9,733 nucleotides of DNA, from assembly GCA_014377155.1 (NCBI GenBank), contig JACMQD010000194.1, forward strand, positions 1 to 9,733. Direction: 5' to 3'. The notes below the pieces were generated by a model. It searched no databases, was not told where the DNA came from, and saw only the letters and a program-made list of their open reading frames with translations. The translations under genes and the position numbers were made by a program. Numbering within the stretch: position 1 is the stretch's first letter; the number at the start of each line of letters is the position of its first letter. This DNA comes from Herminiimonas sp. GTDB taxonomy: Bacteria; Pseudomonadota; Gammaproteobacteria; Burkholderiales; Burkholderiaceae. Positions 9,114 to 9,733 of this stretch are shown here, piece after piece.

Positions 9114-9733
9114 TTTTCGCCTTCCATGATCTGAATGAATACATCTTCCAGATCGGCTTGCTGCAACTGCATGTCTTCGATGACGACACCGGCCTGCCGC
9201 ATGGCAGCCAGAATCGGTTCGACTTCGGCGTAATCGGTTACGCGCAACGTGAACTGGTTGCCGCTGACGAGTTCTTCAGGATGCGATACCAGCGGCCTCA
9301 AGGCATCGGGCAGCGTTCCGCGGGCGATTTTTACCATCAATTGCGATCCCGAAATGCGCTTGATCAAGCCAGCCATGGAGTCGAGGGCTACCACCTTGCC
9401 GAATTTGAGCATTGCAACGCGATTGCACAAAGCCTGTGCTTCTTCAAGATAATGCGTGGTAAGTACGACGGTATGGCCTTCGCGATTCAGGCGCGCCACG
9501 AATTTCCACAGCGTCTGGCGCAATTCCACATCGACGCCGGCGGTCGGTTCGTCGAGCACGATGACAGGCGGCTTGTGCACCAGCGCCTGCGCCACCAGTA
9601 CCCGTCGCTTCATGCCGCCCGACAGCGAACGCATGTTGACATCGGCCTTGTTGGTCAAATCGAGGTGATGCATTACTTCGTCGATCCACGCATCGTTTTT
9701 TTTGAGACCGAAGTAGCCTGACTGCATGCGCAA
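9110..9733 (-). CDS. ABC transporter ATP-binding protein, YadG-like (partial, 5' end off window)
   Basis: This is the C-terminal 207 residues of an ABC ATPase whose start lies beyond position 9733. The visible part contains the signature LSGGMKRR (37-44 of the fragment), Walker B VIVLDE (57-62), the D-loop AGVD (65-68) and the switch histidine H94 in LTTHYLEEAQ. Walker A would be upstream and is not seen. After the nucleotide-binding domain comes a C-terminal domain of about 90 residues (LMVKIARGTLPDAL onward), as in ABC-2 drug and polysaccharide export ATPases. It overlaps the permease gene by ATGA, so the two form one transporter. An A8 run on the coding strand (9703-9696) encodes Lys-Lys-Asn near the fragment start; the frame is intact. 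Confidence 0.93.
   Translation of the reverse strand: MRMQSGYFGLKKNDAWIDEVMHHLDLTNKADVNMRSLSGGMKRRVLVAQALVHKPPVIVLDEPTAGVDVELRQTLWKFVARLNREGHTVVLTTHYLEEAQALCNRVAMLKFGKVVALDSMAGLIKRISGSQLMVKIARGTLPDALRPLVSHPEELVSGNQFTLRVTDYAEVEPILAAMRQAGVVIEDMQLQQADLEDVFIQIMEGEK

Overview
The window is a dense, single-direction stretch of a betaproteobacterial chromosome. Every gene I can support lies on the minus strand, so transcription runs from position 9733 toward position 1. The gene order (ABC ATPase, ABC-2 permease, BolA-like ibaG, murA, hisG, hisD, hisC, hisB, hisH, hisA, hisF), the short-form HisG, the monofunctional HisB and the GC-rich codon use suggest Burkholderiales, perhaps Oxalobacteraceae. 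The family assignment is inference from gene order and protein flavour, not from any search.

Layout in transcription order: (1) 9733-8358, the C-terminal part of an ABC ATPase and its ABC-2 permease, a YadG/YadH-like exporter pair overlapping by ATGA. (2) 8289-6803, a small BolA-family protein (IbaG-like) overlapping murA by TAATG. (3) 6803-4790, hisG (directly coupled to murA) and hisD. (4) 4788-3856, a beta-class amino-DNA methyltransferase gene lying between hisD and hisC; its start codon is one base after the hisD stop. (5) 3840-2130, hisC and hisB. (6) 2046-1, hisH, hisA and hisF, with hisF cut by the window edge after 181 codons. hisI and hisE are not in the window and could lie beyond position 1; hisZ, which short-form HisG needs, is also absent.

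Together the his genes encode most of the route from PRPP and ATP to histidine: HisG (step 1), HisA, the HisH/HisF synthase, HisB, HisC and HisD. murA makes the first committed peptidoglycan precursor. The methyltransferase has no evident role in either pathway and no restriction endonuclease beside it, so it looks like an orphan, possibly epigenetic, enzyme that borrows operon transcription.

Most of the window is ordinary housekeeping. The points that stand out are the embedded methyltransferase, an in-frame A7 slippery heptamer in its C-terminal tail, a three-copy 15-bp tandem repeat forming the extreme C-terminus of HisG, two small inverted repeats before hisH and hisA, and the lack of Shine-Dalgarno sequences before most of the his genes. 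I found no RNA gene, CRISPR array, insertion sequence, clear terminator or leader-peptide attenuator, and no gene-free stretch over 83 bases.
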